Assembly: GCF_019024285.1 (NCBI RefSeq)
Contig: NZ_WMKZ01000016.1
Span: 1 to 64,000, forward strand
Length of the DNA stretch: 64,000 bases
Direction of reading: 5' to 3'
DNA from: Alkalihalobacterium elongatum
Lineage (GTDB): Bacteria > Bacillota > Bacilli > Bacillales > Bacillaceae_F
Positions 42,585 to 52,514 of this stretch are shown here, piece by piece (the first letter of the stretch is position 1; each line of letters opens with the position of its first letter). The notes below the pieces were generated by a model. It worked only from the letters and a program-made list of their open reading frames with translations, was not told where the DNA came from and searched no databases. The position numbers and the translations under genes are program-made.

Positions 42585-44084
42585 TTAATTAGAGATTGGA
42601 CGGCCTGTATTCGAATCAACAGGAACATCATATACTTCATCTACCATATCTGGGAAGAAATTTTGAATAGAATCATATGAAGCTGGTTTTGTCAGTAAGC
42701 TAACAATTATAAAGATTGGGAAGTTAGCCATCAGACCCCAAATTCCAGCATGAACTCCAAGTGGGTGCGGTATCCATACCGAGAAGATTATTGTCACTAT
42801 AAACCCAACTAACAGCCCCCAGAATGCTCCATGCTTAGTAGCTCTCGGCCAAAAGAACATACCTACAATAACAGGGAAAGATTGGCCGATAAATCCATAA
42901 CCTATTAATAAAATATATACTAGACTAGCAGGCTCCATAATTGAAATAGGAGCAATGATAAAAAGCATAATTGGGAAAATCAACTTACGCGTAAGCTTAG
43001 CTACTTTTTCATCACTCAATTTAAATGCGGGTTGAATGATATCCTTACTATAACTTAGCGCTACTCCGTGAATACAAGGTTCACTAGAGGACATCGCCGC
43101 AGCTAACGTCCCAGCTCCAAGAAGTCCTGCAACAATTACTGGCATATAATCCATCGCCATTTGAATAGCTACTGTATCTGCACGTTGTAAATCAGGAAGG
43201 ACGAAGATGCCAATAAAGCCTACAACTAACATTGGTAGAATTACGACATAATAGGTAGGTAACATCATTGCTGCATTACGTACAGCTTTTTGCGACCTTG
43301 CCCCCATCCATTGTATCCAGTGTGTCTGCCATATAGAGAACATTGAAATTAAGATTGAAGTCGTCCAGAACATAAAGCCCATATCATTAAGCGCACCAGG
43401 GAGGGTTAGAAATTCAGGTGCTTCAGCTCTTACTTTTTCAAAGACTTCTGTAAATCTAAAAGTTCCAGTATATTGTTTTGTGATCCAGAGTCCAACAAAC
43501 CAGGCCACAACCAACATCAATGCCCCCTGAAACGCATTAGTTAAACCAATCGCTCGTAGCCCACTACGATACAAATAAATCGAGATAACCCCTAATGATA
43601 TAAAAACACCAACCCAGACAGGAATTACCCCTTTACTCATAACATGAAGAATATACGCTGCCCCCGTCGTTTGAAGTACTGCAAATGCTAATATACCAAT
43701 TGATGTCACAAGTGCTGTTAATCCACCAAGGGCTTTACTTTCATATCTGTGTGAAACAGCTGCCGCCTGTGTAACGTGACCAAATTTTCTACCGAGTTCC
43801 CATACTCTTGGTCCTAAATACCAAGCCATTATTGCCATGTACGTCAAATACACAACTACATATAGTACTGGTACACCTTTGGAGTACGCCCATCCAGGAG
43901 CCCCCATAAACGTATACGCACTTATCCCAGCAGAACCGATGAGAAGGTACATAACGATACCACTCATACTTCTGCCAGCTACTCCCCATTCTTCAACTGT
44001 GTCCATCTTTTTTCCTTTACCTGCAATTAACCCTAAATAAATGGCTACAACCATATAAGCAATTGTAATTAGAAATGGGATCAT
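42585..44084 (-). CDS. Sodium:solute symporter family protein
   Basis: 499 aa, about 13 membrane helices. SSS family features: GVAGRSMSGIVMYLLIGSAGISAYTF (helix 1-2 region with the sodium-site residues), WAYSKGVPVLYVVVYL, RYESKALGGLTALVTS, GAGTLAAAMSSSEPCIHGVAL (the conserved Ser-rich helix 8), and PASLVYILLIGYGFIGQSFPV. It imports an organic solute with Na+. The start follows directly after the stop of the 71-aa DUF3311-like gene, so the two are coupled. Together with the amidohydrolase and nitrilase it forms an uptake-and-hydrolysis locus. Confidence 0.9.
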   Translation of the reverse strand: MIPFLITIAYMVVAIYLGLIAGKGKKMDTVEEWGVAGRSMSGIVMYLLIGSAGISAYTFMGAPGWAYSKGVPVLYVVVYLTYMAIMAWYLGPRVWELGRKFGHVTQAAAVSHRYESKALGGLTALVTSIGILAFAVLQTTGAAYILHVMSKGVIPVWVGVFISLGVISIYLYRSGLRAIGLTNAFQGALMLVVAWFVGLWITKQYTGTFRFTEVFEKVRAEAPEFLTLPGALNDMGFMFWTTSILISMFSIWQTHWIQWMGARSQKAVRNAAMMLPTYYVVILPMLVVGFIGIFVLPDLQRADTVAIQMAMDYMPVIVAGLLGAGTLAAAMSSSEPCIHGVALSYSKDIIQPAFKLSDEKVAKLTRKLIFPIMLFIIAPISIMEPASLVYILLIGYGFIGQSFPVIVGMFFWPRATKHGAFWGLLVGFIVTIIFSVWIPHPLGVHAGIWGLMANFPIFIIVSLLTKPASYDSIQNFFPDMVDEVYDVPVDSNTGRPISN

Positions 44085-44300
44085 TTAATACACCCCCATC
44101 TTCGTTGACAACCACATAGTTAAGGTAGTTGAAAAAACAATTAAGTACGTCCAAAACATGAGAAACGGTATACCAAAAACAATCGTTTCCGTATTAAATA
44201 ACAGAATGACAGGCCAACATCCAAGGACTACATTTAACACAATAAGAAATAAAAATAACCATCCTTTTGGCGTTTTAGGTAATCGAAATGTCGCTTTCAA
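44085..44300 (-). CDS. DUF3311-like small membrane protein
   Basis: 71 aa, TTG start with AGGAGG at 7-nt spacing. Two membrane helices (WLFLFLIVLNVVLGCWPVIL; LMFWTYLIVFSTTLTMWL) separated by the short loop NTETIVFGIP. DUF3311 proteins are usually encoded immediately before a sodium:solute symporter, exactly as here with no gap between stop and next ATG, and are assumed to be its small subunit. Confidence 0.8.
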   Translation of the reverse strand: MKATFRLPKTPKGWLFLFLIVLNVVLGCWPVILLFNTETIVFGIPFLMFWTYLIVFSTTLTMWLSTKMGVY

Positions 44301-44395
44301 ATTCCATCCTCCTCAATGTTTTTGATAGTGAAAATAAGACCCCCTACAAATTTTTTTATAACCACCCCCAAAGTAGAATTTCAAAAGAAAATTTA

Positions 44396-45271
44396 TTATT
44401 CATAACGGTAAGGTTCATATTTTCTATACAATTCTTCACGACGCTTTCGATCATTGAATGTAGTTGTAGCTCCAGATTCTCTATTATTAGCTAGTTCATC
44501 AATGTTTACAGTTCCAGTGATGGTCATGGATTTATTCATTTCACCTTCTACCACAATTCCTTTTTTCGACCATGGTTCATCACAAGGGCTTAATATTGAG
44601 GCTTTTCCAATTCCTTTTGGAATAATGCCACCTGGAGTTCCAATCGTTGAACAATGAACTACATACACTTGATTTTCAATACAGCGTGAATGAGCACAAT
44701 GTCTTACACGCCAAAAACCATATTCACTGAAGGTATATGATGGAGAAAAAATAATTTCAGCTCCCTGAACAGCTAAAATACGAGATACTTCTGGTATTTG
44801 CATTTCATAACAGTTTGCTATCCCAACCTTTGCAGGACCAATATCAAATACATTGATTTCATCACCTTCATTTGTTCCCCATTGAGCTTCAGCAGGAAAA
44901 ATATGTGTTTTTTTATGTTCAACGTATGTCCCGTTCTTATCAAAAAGATAAGTAATATTGAATAGATTGTTATTTTTATACTCTAAATGGGAACCCGCAA
45001 TAATGACTTGGTTACGTTCTTTTGCAGTTTTAATAAAAAATTCTTTAAATTGGTCTGTGAATTGATTCAGAAGAGTCATTTCTTTCACACTAAAGTTTTC
45101 AAATTGAGGTAAAGTCGTAAGTAAACCAGTGGTAAATAATTCGGGGAAAATAACATAGTCACTATCTGAAGGAACTTGAATTAGTTGTTCTTGAATTTGT
45201 TGCACAAAATCCTCAAAATTTCTAAGTTTCTTTAGCTCAAATTGACAAGCTGATATCTTCACACTTCTCAT
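44396..45271 (-). CDS. Nitrilase-superfamily carbon-nitrogen hydrolase
   Basis: 291 aa from ATG 45271, with GGGGG 8 nt upstream; an upstream in-frame ATG at 45301 is poorer. Catalytic triad visible: Glu in VIFPELFTTG, Lys in VEHKKTHIFPAE, Cys in KVGIANCYEMQIPE. The C-Y-E-M-Q pattern is nearer to amidases than to true nitrilases. It hydrolyses an amide or carbamoyl bond. Same strand and likely same operon as the symporter and amidohydrolase, first in order, and divergent from the regulator at 45.6 kb. Confidence 0.9.
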   Translation of the reverse strand: MRSVKISACQFELKKLRNFEDFVQQIQEQLIQVPSDSDYVIFPELFTTGLLTTLPQFENFSVKEMTLLNQFTDQFKEFFIKTAKERNQVIIAGSHLEYKNNNLFNITYLFDKNGTYVEHKKTHIFPAEAQWGTNEGDEINVFDIGPAKVGIANCYEMQIPEVSRILAVQGAEIIFSPSYTFSEYGFWRVRHCAHSRCIENQVYVVHCSTIGTPGGIIPKGIGKASILSPCDEPWSKKGIVVEGEMNKSMTITGTVNIDELANNRESGATTTFNDRKRREELYRKYEPYRYE

Positions 45272-45301
45272 TTCATTTACCCCCTCGGATACTAAAAACA
45301 T

Positions 45302-45639
45302 TTAAGGACATATTAAAGACCTTTAATGAGAATATAGATTATAACATATTAATTGTCAATATATTTTGAAAATTTAAATAGCATTTTGATTAACTTTAAC
45401 CGTTAGGGTTTATATGTGTTTTGGCTTTCACTTTAAAAAAATTGTGCTTTAATCAAATTTATATTTCTTTAGTTTTTGATGAAATAAGGATATATTAAAG
45501 ACATGTTATAAAATATTCAGGACTACCATATCAAATGCACACAAATTAATTTTTTAAAGCGATAGACCAGATTAATCTACATTCGTTATATTAAAGATAG
45601 ATTACTAAAGTCATAGTACTTTACTATGGAGGGGGACTT
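45302..45639. promoter_or_regulatory. Divergent control region with three ATATTAAAGA repeats
   Basis: The sequence ATATTAAAGAC or a close form occurs three times in the same orientation: 45310-45320, 45492-45502 and 45588-45598 (ending GATAG). They flank the promoters of the nitrilase operon and of the regulator gene, so they are candidate binding sites for that regulator. Confidence 0.45.
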
Positions 45640-46929
45640 ATGAAATTAAAAATTGCTATTATCGGTTCTAAAATTCCAGTTAATGCTATTGAAGAAGTTA
45701 TAAATGAATATGATCAACAACTAGAGGTTGTTTCTTTTGTATGTAAAACCTTAAAAGAAGCTCCTATGCACACGATTGAAGCACAAAAGTTTGCTGATGT
45801 TATTGTTTATGGCGGTCCTATCCCCTACTTCTTTTCTAAAGATGTTCTAAATAAAACAACACGAACTGTTTTTCTACCTTACAAAGGAGTTACGATCTAC
45901 AATACATTAATGCGCATCTATATGACCTACAACTTCTTTCCTATTATTAGCTTTGAAGCATTAAAAACAGCAGATATCGATGAAGTATATGAAGATTTAG
46001 GATTATCACACATCGATAGATATATTACCGTATTAGGTCAAGATTTTGATACCGAGAAAACGATTGAAGAACATTTAAAATTATGGCGAAAAAATAAAGT
46101 GCAAGTTATTGTCACCGCTACACAATCTACGTTTGAGCGTATTAAGGAAATGAAAATTCCAGTTTTCTTGTTAAAGAACACAAAGCAAACGATCCGAGAA
46201 ACTCTAGACCATGGAATACTAATGGCAATTGAAAAAAAGAAACATCTATCACAAATTACCGTTCTAAAATGCCAAATTGACCATTACGATAAAGATGCAA
46301 GTAAGGAAATAAAAGGAGAATACGAGGCTATTAAAGATGAAGTTTTGACGTATGGACAACAATTTTTCTCAGTTTCTGGTGAAAGTAGCGAAAACATTAT
46401 AACTTTATATATGACGAGAGGGATATTAGAGAAAGCAACAAATCATCTTAGAAACTTCTCCATTATTAATAGCATCAAATCTATGTACTCCCAGTCGATT
46501 AGTTTGGGTGTCGGTATGGGTGATACAGCCGAAGATGCAACATTTAATGCTAGTAAAGCACTTGTTTTTGCAAAAGAACATGGCGGTGATTGTGTTTTTC
46601 TAATTAACGAAGATAAAAAAATAATTGGACCACTCGGCTCTTCAAATTCTATTGAATATCAATTAACACAAACCGATGGCTTAGATAATGCTTCTTCGTT
46701 AACTATTCGTAAATTTTACGCTTGGATGAAAATGTTCAACAAAAACCAAATCACAACTAGAGATGTCAAGATAGGTATGAACACGAGTGCGCGTCATGCG
46801 ACAAGAATACTAAAGTCCCTACAAGACAAAGGAATTGTTCAAGTAATCGGTAAAGAAACAATGAGTCATAAAGGAAGACCCCGTCAAATATACGAAGTGA
46901 ATTTAGCAAAATTAGAAAATGAAGTTTAA
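45640..46929 (+). CDS. Unusual transcriptional regulator with C-terminal winged helix
   Basis: 429 aa. GGAGGGGG precedes the ATG. The N-terminal part (1-130) resembles a ligand-sensing alpha/beta domain (KIAIIGSKIPVNAIEEVINE, FADVIVYGGPIPYFFSKDV). A middle domain (about 285-345: ISLGVGMGDTAEDATFNASK, ALVFAKEHGGDCVFLINED) looks like a degenerate nucleotide-cyclase/GGDEF-like fold. The last 70 residues form a winged helix (QITTRDVKIGMNTSARHATR, ILKSLQDKGIVQVIGKE, GRPRQIYEV). Divergent from the nitrilase-symporter-amidohydrolase genes, so it probably regulates them. I cannot name its family. Confidence 0.6.
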   Translation: MKLKIAIIGSKIPVNAIEEVINEYDQQLEVVSFVCKTLKEAPMHTIEAQKFADVIVYGGPIPYFFSKDVLNKTTRTVFLPYKGVTIYNTLMRIYMTYNFFPIISFEALKTADIDEVYEDLGLSHIDRYITVLGQDFDTEKTIEEHLKLWRKNKVQVIVTATQSTFERIKEMKIPVFLLKNTKQTIRETLDHGILMAIEKKKHLSQITVLKCQIDHYDKDASKEIKGEYEAIKDEVLTYGQQFFSVSGESSENIITLYMTRGILEKATNHLRNFSIINSIKSMYSQSISLGVGMGDTAEDATFNASKALVFAKEHGGDCVFLINEDKKIIGPLGSSNSIEYQLTQTDGLDNASSLTIRKFYAWMKMFNKNQITTRDVKIGMNTSARHATRILKSLQDKGIVQVIGKETMSHKGRPRQIYEVNLAKLENEV

Positions 46930-47104
46930 AGTTTATATCAGATATGAAGAATTACCTTTAGACAAATGAATAGATAAAAACACAAATTTATCCCCATTTA
47001 AAGCTTAAAAGCAAATGAAGGTACAACTACTTTCTTCACATGGAGCATTGCTTACGTTAACTTATTGAATAACTACTACGTATGCAGCTCGATACGCCCT
47101 TGAA

Positions 47105-47255
47105 CCAAGATGTGCTCCATGTGATGTGAAGTTTCGGTCATAGTAGGTGCAATGAATTCTATGGACTAACTTTGCAAATCCACTAAAAAATAATTCCTCC
47201 ATCTGCGTTGCTATAAATTATTATATACACTTAACGTATAGTCTTCTTACAATAT
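47105..47255 (-). pseudogene. 3' remnant of a relative of the DUF1643-like gene at 52.7 kb
   Basis: The stretch matches 52655-52800 closely, covering the last about 20 codons (minus-strand A-D-G-G-I-I-F-stop) and about 75 bp downstream of the stop (CTCCATGTGATG, TTTCGGTCATAGT, AATTCTATGGA). A stop interrupts the coding part and no upstream frame survives. Confidence 0.7.
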
Positions 47256-47440
47256 TTAAAATCAATAAAATTAGGTCCAAATTAGTAATTCCTCTCAATC
47301 ATATAATTTAGCTCTTCACTATAACTTGATTTGTACTAACAATAACCAACACTCATAATTCGTCACTGTGACAACCAACTGTTGTGCAGGCCTTCAAACG
47401 AACCATTTATCTTTATTAACAAAAACGGATAAACTAGCTT

Positions 47441-47536
47441 TATGCCTTATCTTTACGGAATATGGCGAACCTACTAACTGTGGAGAGACGAAAGGTTGCT
47501 GAAGATACTCAGTGGGGGCAATGGTTTGAGGGATAA
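47441..47536 (+). pseudogene. Remnant sharing its C-terminal peptide with 15.4 kb
   Basis: The plus strand reads MANLLTVERRKVAEDTQWGQ then W-F-E-G-stop (47534-47536), matching V-A-N-L-L...V-A-E-D-T-I-W-A-Q-W-L-E-G-stop at 15417. No start or upstream domain is recognisable. Confidence 0.45.
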
Positions 47537-47569
47537 TGTGTCTTCTTTTATTTTCATTTCAATTAAAAA

Positions 47570-47615
47570 TAAAAGAGGTTGTCACCAAAATCTTGATTTT
47601 GGGACACCCTCTTTA
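47570..47615 (-). terminator. Terminator after the MMPL operon
   Basis: Long near-perfect hairpin (47574-47612, loop between CCAAAATC and GATTTTGG); the minus strand continues TTTTATTTTTAA. Confidence 0.8.
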
Positions 47616-47648
47616 CGAATGTTCGTCTAGTGCTTTTAGTTTTTATTA

Positions 47649-49436
47649 CTAAGAAAACAAACGCTTTAAACGTTCCCAAAAGCCAATGTTCTCTTCTTCT
47701 TCAACTAAAGTCGGTTCTTCCTCTTGTTCTAATTCAATCGGTTCTGTTTTAAGAACAAATTGAACAGAAGCAATGTTTGTATTTCTTGGAGATACAAACG
47801 AAACAGGCTCGAAATCAGATTTATCAAATTCGTCCATCATTGCATCGATCTCTTCTTGCATTTTTTCTGGTAAATCATTTGTAGCATCAGCTAACTCTGC
47901 TGTGCCATCATTAAGTTCTCTCACACCAGAACTTAATTCTGACGTCCCTTTTGCTACTTCATTAAATCCAGAAGCAATCTCAGAGTAGGAGTTTGCCAGC
48001 TGCGCAACACCCTCTGTGTAAGAAGTAAGGCCCGCATGAAACTCACCATAATTTTCAGCAAGTAATCCGATACCTGCTTCTAATTCACCTAATGCGTCTA
48101 ACCCTTCCATGCTTTCAAAAGCGACGGACAACTCACTTGCCATCGTACGTAATTGATTGCCTATTTCATTAGCGGCACCGCTTGTTCCTTCCAATGTTGG
48201 TCCTACCGCAACAAAAGCTGCTTTAACATTGTCATACGTTCCTTTTGCTGTTTGCGCAGCAACAAAAACTTCCATTAAATGCTCAATCGTTTCTGGATTA
48301 GCTCCGCTTGCATACAATAGTTGAATTTCTTCTTCAGGCAATGACGAACCAGGAATATTATTCATTGCTTCATCCAAAACGGAAAACGCGATTGCGTAGT
48401 TTTCTTGCAATTGGTTTAATCCATCAGCTACCTCACCAAGGCCATTTGCAATCAGGGACAACCCTTCTGGCAATTGGGTTAAATCACTCAAATCCATCTC
48501 ATCAGATGAGCCGCTAAGTCCCTTATATAACTTCGCTAGTGATTCGTCAATCGTACGTGATGCAGCTACGATTTCATTCGAAGCACCTTTTATTTCGATC
48601 ATCCCTGTCTCGTATTGACGTGATCCAGTGTTCAAGCTTTGAACACCATCATTCAATTCCGACACACCTGTGTTTAAATCAGAAACCCCTTTATTGATTT
48701 CTTGAATAGCATCACTTAAGGTCCGCATTTCACTCGTCATCTCGTCTGTTTCTAGATGATCAAGCGCCATTGATAGTGGAATTGCTGCTATGTCAATCCC
48801 TTCCATTTCAAAATCAACTACATCAGCAAGTAAACTGATATCACCTTCGCTATCAGGCATGACCGTATACGATAATTTCCTCTTTTTCCCAAAATTTGCA
48901 ATTGTTGCGTCAGGTGCCTGGATAATGCTGATTTTCTCAGTATTAAGAGTCAGAGAGATTTGCATTGTATAATTTTCAAAAAATGCAGGGTCTGCTTGCT
49001 CATTTTCTGAAGTATTGATCGTTAGCAGTAAACGACCCTCTTGACCTGCTAGATTTTCTGGTAGAATTTCTTCTCCATCGAGCATGTAAGAAATGTCTAT
49101 ATGCCATGGTAATTCACGATCTACCATATTTCCTTGATAGTAGAACCAACCTGGTGATGCAGCTTCAAACTGTACCTCATCTCCGACTTGCTCTATAACG
49201 GAAAGGTCCGTTAAATTACGAATCTCTGTGTATTCTCCATAATCGAAAATGGCGCCAGGTCGCGTAATGTCCAATATGTTAACCACATATAATTCGTTCA
49301 GTGAGCCATCTCCACGTAAGCTTCCATAGACAACCTCATCCTTGGAAGATGCCTTCCCATTTGTATTGGCATTCCCTATTGAATATGGAAAGACGAGAAG
49401 CACCGCTACAAAAATGAACATTATTTTCTGTTTCAT
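47649..49436 (-). CDS. Exported coiled-coil partner of MMPL transporter
   Basis: 595 aa. Signal peptide (IMFIFVAVLLVFPYSIGNA), a beta-rich N-terminal domain to about residue 220, then a long region of repeated short helices with heptad-like S/N-D/E-L-N/D-x-G units: INKGVSDLNTGVSELNDGVQ, ANGLGEVADGLNQL, ASGFNEVAKGTSELSSGVRE. This is the YhgE/X-X-X-helix pattern of proteins that work with MMPL/RND pumps. The acidic tail ends FWERLKRLF. Its start overlaps the end of the MMPL gene by 4 bp, so the two are coupled; it probably forms the outside adaptor of the pump. Confidence 0.8.
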   Translation of the reverse strand: MKQKIMFIFVAVLLVFPYSIGNANTNGKASSKDEVVYGSLRGDGSLNELYVVNILDITRPGAIFDYGEYTEIRNLTDLSVIEQVGDEVQFEAASPGWFYYQGNMVDRELPWHIDISYMLDGEEILPENLAGQEGRLLLTINTSENEQADPAFFENYTMQISLTLNTEKISIIQAPDATIANFGKKRKLSYTVMPDSEGDISLLADVVDFEMEGIDIAAIPLSMALDHLETDEMTSEMRTLSDAIQEINKGVSDLNTGVSELNDGVQSLNTGSRQYETGMIEIKGASNEIVAASRTIDESLAKLYKGLSGSSDEMDLSDLTQLPEGLSLIANGLGEVADGLNQLQENYAIAFSVLDEAMNNIPGSSLPEEEIQLLYASGANPETIEHLMEVFVAAQTAKGTYDNVKAAFVAVGPTLEGTSGAANEIGNQLRTMASELSVAFESMEGLDALGELEAGIGLLAENYGEFHAGLTSYTEGVAQLANSYSEIASGFNEVAKGTSELSSGVRELNDGTAELADATNDLPEKMQEEIDAMMDEFDKSDFEPVSFVSPRNTNIASVQFVLKTEPIELEQEEEPTLVEEEENIGFWERLKRLFS

Positions 49437-51496
49437 TGTTTGTCCTCCCCAAGAAAGTTTGCATTTAAAGTTGTTTTCCCTATCACTTTATCGAACACGA
49501 AGAGTAAGGCTGGCAAGAAGAAAAGAACCATAATAAAGGCAAGTAATGCCCCTCTTCCAAGAAGTAATCCAATTGATCCTACAATCGGATTACTAGACGT
49601 AATCCATAAGATAAAGCCGACACACGATAAAATAGCTGCAGAAATCGAAATAGAGAATGTCTTCTCATTTAACGTTTTCATAATCGATTGCTTTGCAGGC
49701 ATTTTTTTACGATTTTCAAGATAATTTTCAGTAAAAAGGATCGCATAATCGACCGTTGCGGCAAGCTGTACGGTACTAACGACTAAATAGCCGACAAAGA
49801 CTAAAGGTGTATCTGTAAAATACGGCATAGATAAATTGAGCCATACCGCCACTTGGATCGTCAATAGTAAGATGATTGGTAGAGAAATTGATTTAAATGT
49901 TAAGGTCAAGATAAGCCCAATGGCAACAACTGTTAAAATGTTTACCACTATATTGTCTCTTGTAATCACTGTTTTCATATCATACAAGGCAACGCTCTCT
50001 CCAAAAGACAGTGCTTCATCACCGTAATAAGATTCTGCAATTTCTCGAACAGATTCAACGACTTGGAATGCAATATCTCCTTCATTTGCAGTTTCCGTAT
50101 AAAGAATAATTTGACTATAGTTCTCCGAATGAAACTGTTCGGTAATCGATGGATCTAGATATTCAGGCGGGATCGCTGGACTAACTGCTTGATTATAAGA
50201 AATCACATTTGTCACATATTGAACCTCTTCTAGATCTTGTTCCATTCTTACTTCTCTGGCAACATCCCCTTTTGGCACGAGCAACACAATCGGGGTAGTC
50301 TTACCGAATACCTCATCAACTGCTATGATATCACTACCGAGACGAGTTGACTCTGGGTGTTCACCGCTACCGTAAATAAACGTCGTTTGTTGTTGCGCCA
50401 AGAAACTTGGAACAAGGAGAACGAACACAACGACTAAGCTAATTATTCTTACCTTCATCACTCCGTTGCCAATGGAAAAGGTGCTTGGTATGAAAGGCTT
50501 ATGTTGTGTTTTATCAATCCATTTATAAAAAACAACAGTTAATGCTGGTAGAAAAACCATTACACTAATAAAACTCAAAACAATCCCTTTAACTAAATTA
50601 ACTCCTAAATCTGCTCCAATTTCAAACTGCATAAACGTGAGTGCCAGGAACCCAAAGAACGTGGTAGCAGCACTCGCTGCAATTGCCGGAAACGAGTTTT
50701 TCATTGCTAACTTCATCGCCTCTTCAGGGGTTGCTGTCTTATCTCGGTAATGTGCAAAACTATGAAGAAGGAACACCGCATAATCAAGGGATACCGCTAA
50801 TTGTAAAATGGGACTGACCGATTGCGTAACGAAAGAAATTTCGCCAATGAATATATTTGTGCCTAAGTTAATCAGTACAGATACACCAATCGCTGTAAGG
50901 AAAAACACTGGCTCAATCCATGAAGTTGTTGAGATAACGAGAATGATAATAATAAGTGGGACTAACAACAGAGCTGCATATATCGCTTCGCTCGCCGCCA
51001 TACTTTGAGCAACTGCTGCATCGGCAGCTTCTCCTGTCAATGCATTTTCCTCACCAATCAGTTCATAAATCGCATCTGTAATCTCTACCTCATCCCCTTC
51101 TCGTATCGTTAACGAAAAGAGTGCATTATTATCCTTATAATAAGTCTCAACTAATTCCTTTTCTGCCATTTCTAAAGGTGTTTTCAAATCCATCACTTGA
51201 TCAAGCCAGACAACATCTGAAACACCATCAATCTCCTCTAGCATGTCTTTATATAAGAGCGCCTCTTGCACAGACACATCCCGGATCATGACTTGTGCGT
51301 TCGAAAGAGGGACATCAAACTCCTCTTCCATCACCTCCATCGCTTTTGTCGATGGCGTATCCTCTGGCATGTATTCACTCATATTGTAGTTAATTGAAAC
51401 AAAAAACTGAGCAATGGCACTCAGCACAGTTAGGAGCATAAAAACAACTACAATTGATTTTTTGTATTTCATTATTATTCCAGCGATGTCTCTCAT
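49433..51496 (-). CDS. MMPL/RND family exporter
   Basis: 687 aa with two repeats of six membrane helices. N-terminal helix followed by an outside domain, then PILQLAVSLDYAVFLLHSF (the MMPL motif with the proton-relay Asp-Tyr), PAIAASAATTFFGFLALTFM, and in the second half STVQLAATVDYAILFTENYL and ISISAAILSCVGFILWITSS. Proton-driven export of lipids, drugs or envelope precursors. AAGGAG precedes the ATG. First gene of the two-gene operon, divergent from a TetR gene 157 bp away, which probably represses it. Confidence 0.92.
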   Translation of the reverse strand: MRDIAGIIMKYKKSIVVVFMLLTVLSAIAQFFVSINYNMSEYMPEDTPSTKAMEVMEEEFDVPLSNAQVMIRDVSVQEALLYKDMLEEIDGVSDVVWLDQVMDLKTPLEMAEKELVETYYKDNNALFSLTIREGDEVEITDAIYELIGEENALTGEAADAAVAQSMAASEAIYAALLLVPLIIIILVISTTSWIEPVFFLTAIGVSVLINLGTNIFIGEISFVTQSVSPILQLAVSLDYAVFLLHSFAHYRDKTATPEEAMKLAMKNSFPAIAASAATTFFGFLALTFMQFEIGADLGVNLVKGIVLSFISVMVFLPALTVVFYKWIDKTQHKPFIPSTFSIGNGVMKVRIISLVVVFVLLVPSFLAQQQTTFIYGSGEHPESTRLGSDIIAVDEVFGKTTPIVLLVPKGDVAREVRMEQDLEEVQYVTNVISYNQAVSPAIPPEYLDPSITEQFHSENYSQIILYTETANEGDIAFQVVESVREIAESYYGDEALSFGESVALYDMKTVITRDNIVVNILTVVAIGLILTLTFKSISLPIILLLTIQVAVWLNLSMPYFTDTPLVFVGYLVVSTVQLAATVDYAILFTENYLENRKKMPAKQSIMKTLNEKTFSISISAAILSCVGFILWITSSNPIVGSIGLLLGRGALLAFIMVLFFLPALLFVFDKVIGKTTLNANFLGEDKQ

Positions 51497-51653
51497 CCTA
51501 TGAACAACTCCTTGAACCGTAACTAATGTCTAAGTATAATGACACTATGTATGATATTCAACAATCAGTTTAGTATCTTATGTTTATTATCCGACATCTA
51601 GTTATAATGTGTTGGATATTTAACAAATTTTTCATTAAAAAAGGGTGACAACT

Positions 51654-52223
51654 GTGAGTTCAAAATTAGATAGACGTATTAAATATACACAACTCGCATT
51701 GAAAGAAAGCTTAATGAAAGTAATGCAAGAAAAACCTTTAACTAAAATTACTATTAAAGAAGTGTGCGAATTAGCCGACATTAACCGGTCGACATTTTAT
51801 TCTCATTACACAGATTTATACGATCTATTAAACCAAATTGAGAATACGATCATTGAAGACATGAACAAAACCTTGTCCCTATACAACTACACTAAAAATG
51901 AAGAAGCCATCGAAATGACGGAAAAATTGTTAGAATACATTGTCCAAAATCGAGAAAGCTGTCAAATGTTATTCAGTGAATATGGAAATCCAAATTTCCA
52001 AAAAAAAGTCATGATGGTTGCTCATAAGCATTTATTAAAATCATTAATTGCTGACAACAAAGATTTCCCCTTTAACCCTGAATACTTAAGTATGTTTATC
52101 GCTAATGGCAGTATTCATATTGTCCAACACTGGCTGAAAAACGGGTTAAAAGAATCACCAAAAGAGATGGCTAAATTAATGATTACTCTTGCCACCGAAG
52201 GACTTTCCCCTTTTCAACAGTAA
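51654..52223 (+). CDS. TetR family regulator of the MMPL operon
   Basis: 189 aa from GTG 51654, which has AAGGG at 8-nt spacing; GTG 51645 overlaps that site. The helix-turn-helix is of the short TetR type: ITIKEVCELADINRSTFYSH, YTDLYDLLNQIE. The C-terminal domain matches the TetR_C_33-like group (QNRESCQMLFSEYGNPNF). Divergent from the MMPL gene, so it most likely represses it. The shared region 51497-51653 contains an imperfect repeat TATCCGACA...TGTTGGATA (51587-51618) as possible operator. Confidence 0.88.
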   Translation: MSSKLDRRIKYTQLALKESLMKVMQEKPLTKITIKEVCELADINRSTFYSHYTDLYDLLNQIENTIIEDMNKTLSLYNYTKNEEAIEMTEKLLEYIVQNRESCQMLFSEYGNPNFQKKVMMVAHKHLLKSLIADNKDFPFNPEYLSMFIANGSIHIVQHWLKNGLKESPKEMAKLMITLATEGLSPFQQ

Positions 52224-52312
52224 CTACTTTGCTATATTGCTTTGTTCCAGTTTTTGATATTGATCATGTAGGTTAATGTCATTATTCTTTTGTCTGAACA
52301 CAAAATAGACTT

Positions 52313-52355
52313 TATTCGGAATGGAGATCTCCACTCCGAATTATTATTATCTTTT
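52313..52355 (+). terminator. Terminator after the TetR gene
   Basis: TTCGGAATGGAGA / TCTCCACTCCGAA (52315-52340), one mismatch, followed by TTATTATTATCTTTT. Confidence 0.65.
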
Positions 52356-52514
52356 CTTTAATTAATGACCTAGCGAATATTTTTTTAGCATGAGTATTAA
52401 ATACAAATGTGTATCAAATCATCCTTATTCCTTCACTCATTCATAACCCTGGGGCAACGACTTCATTCTTCTTGGGCAATCAAATTATGTATAAAGAGTA
52501 AATCACAAAAAAAT

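Larger units (their letters stand above)
46930..47570. other. Non-coding region with two decayed gene ends
   Basis: Contains the remnant of a DUF1643-like gene 3' end (about 47105-47255) and the shared peptide remnant at 47441-47536. No intact gene. Confidence 0.55.
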
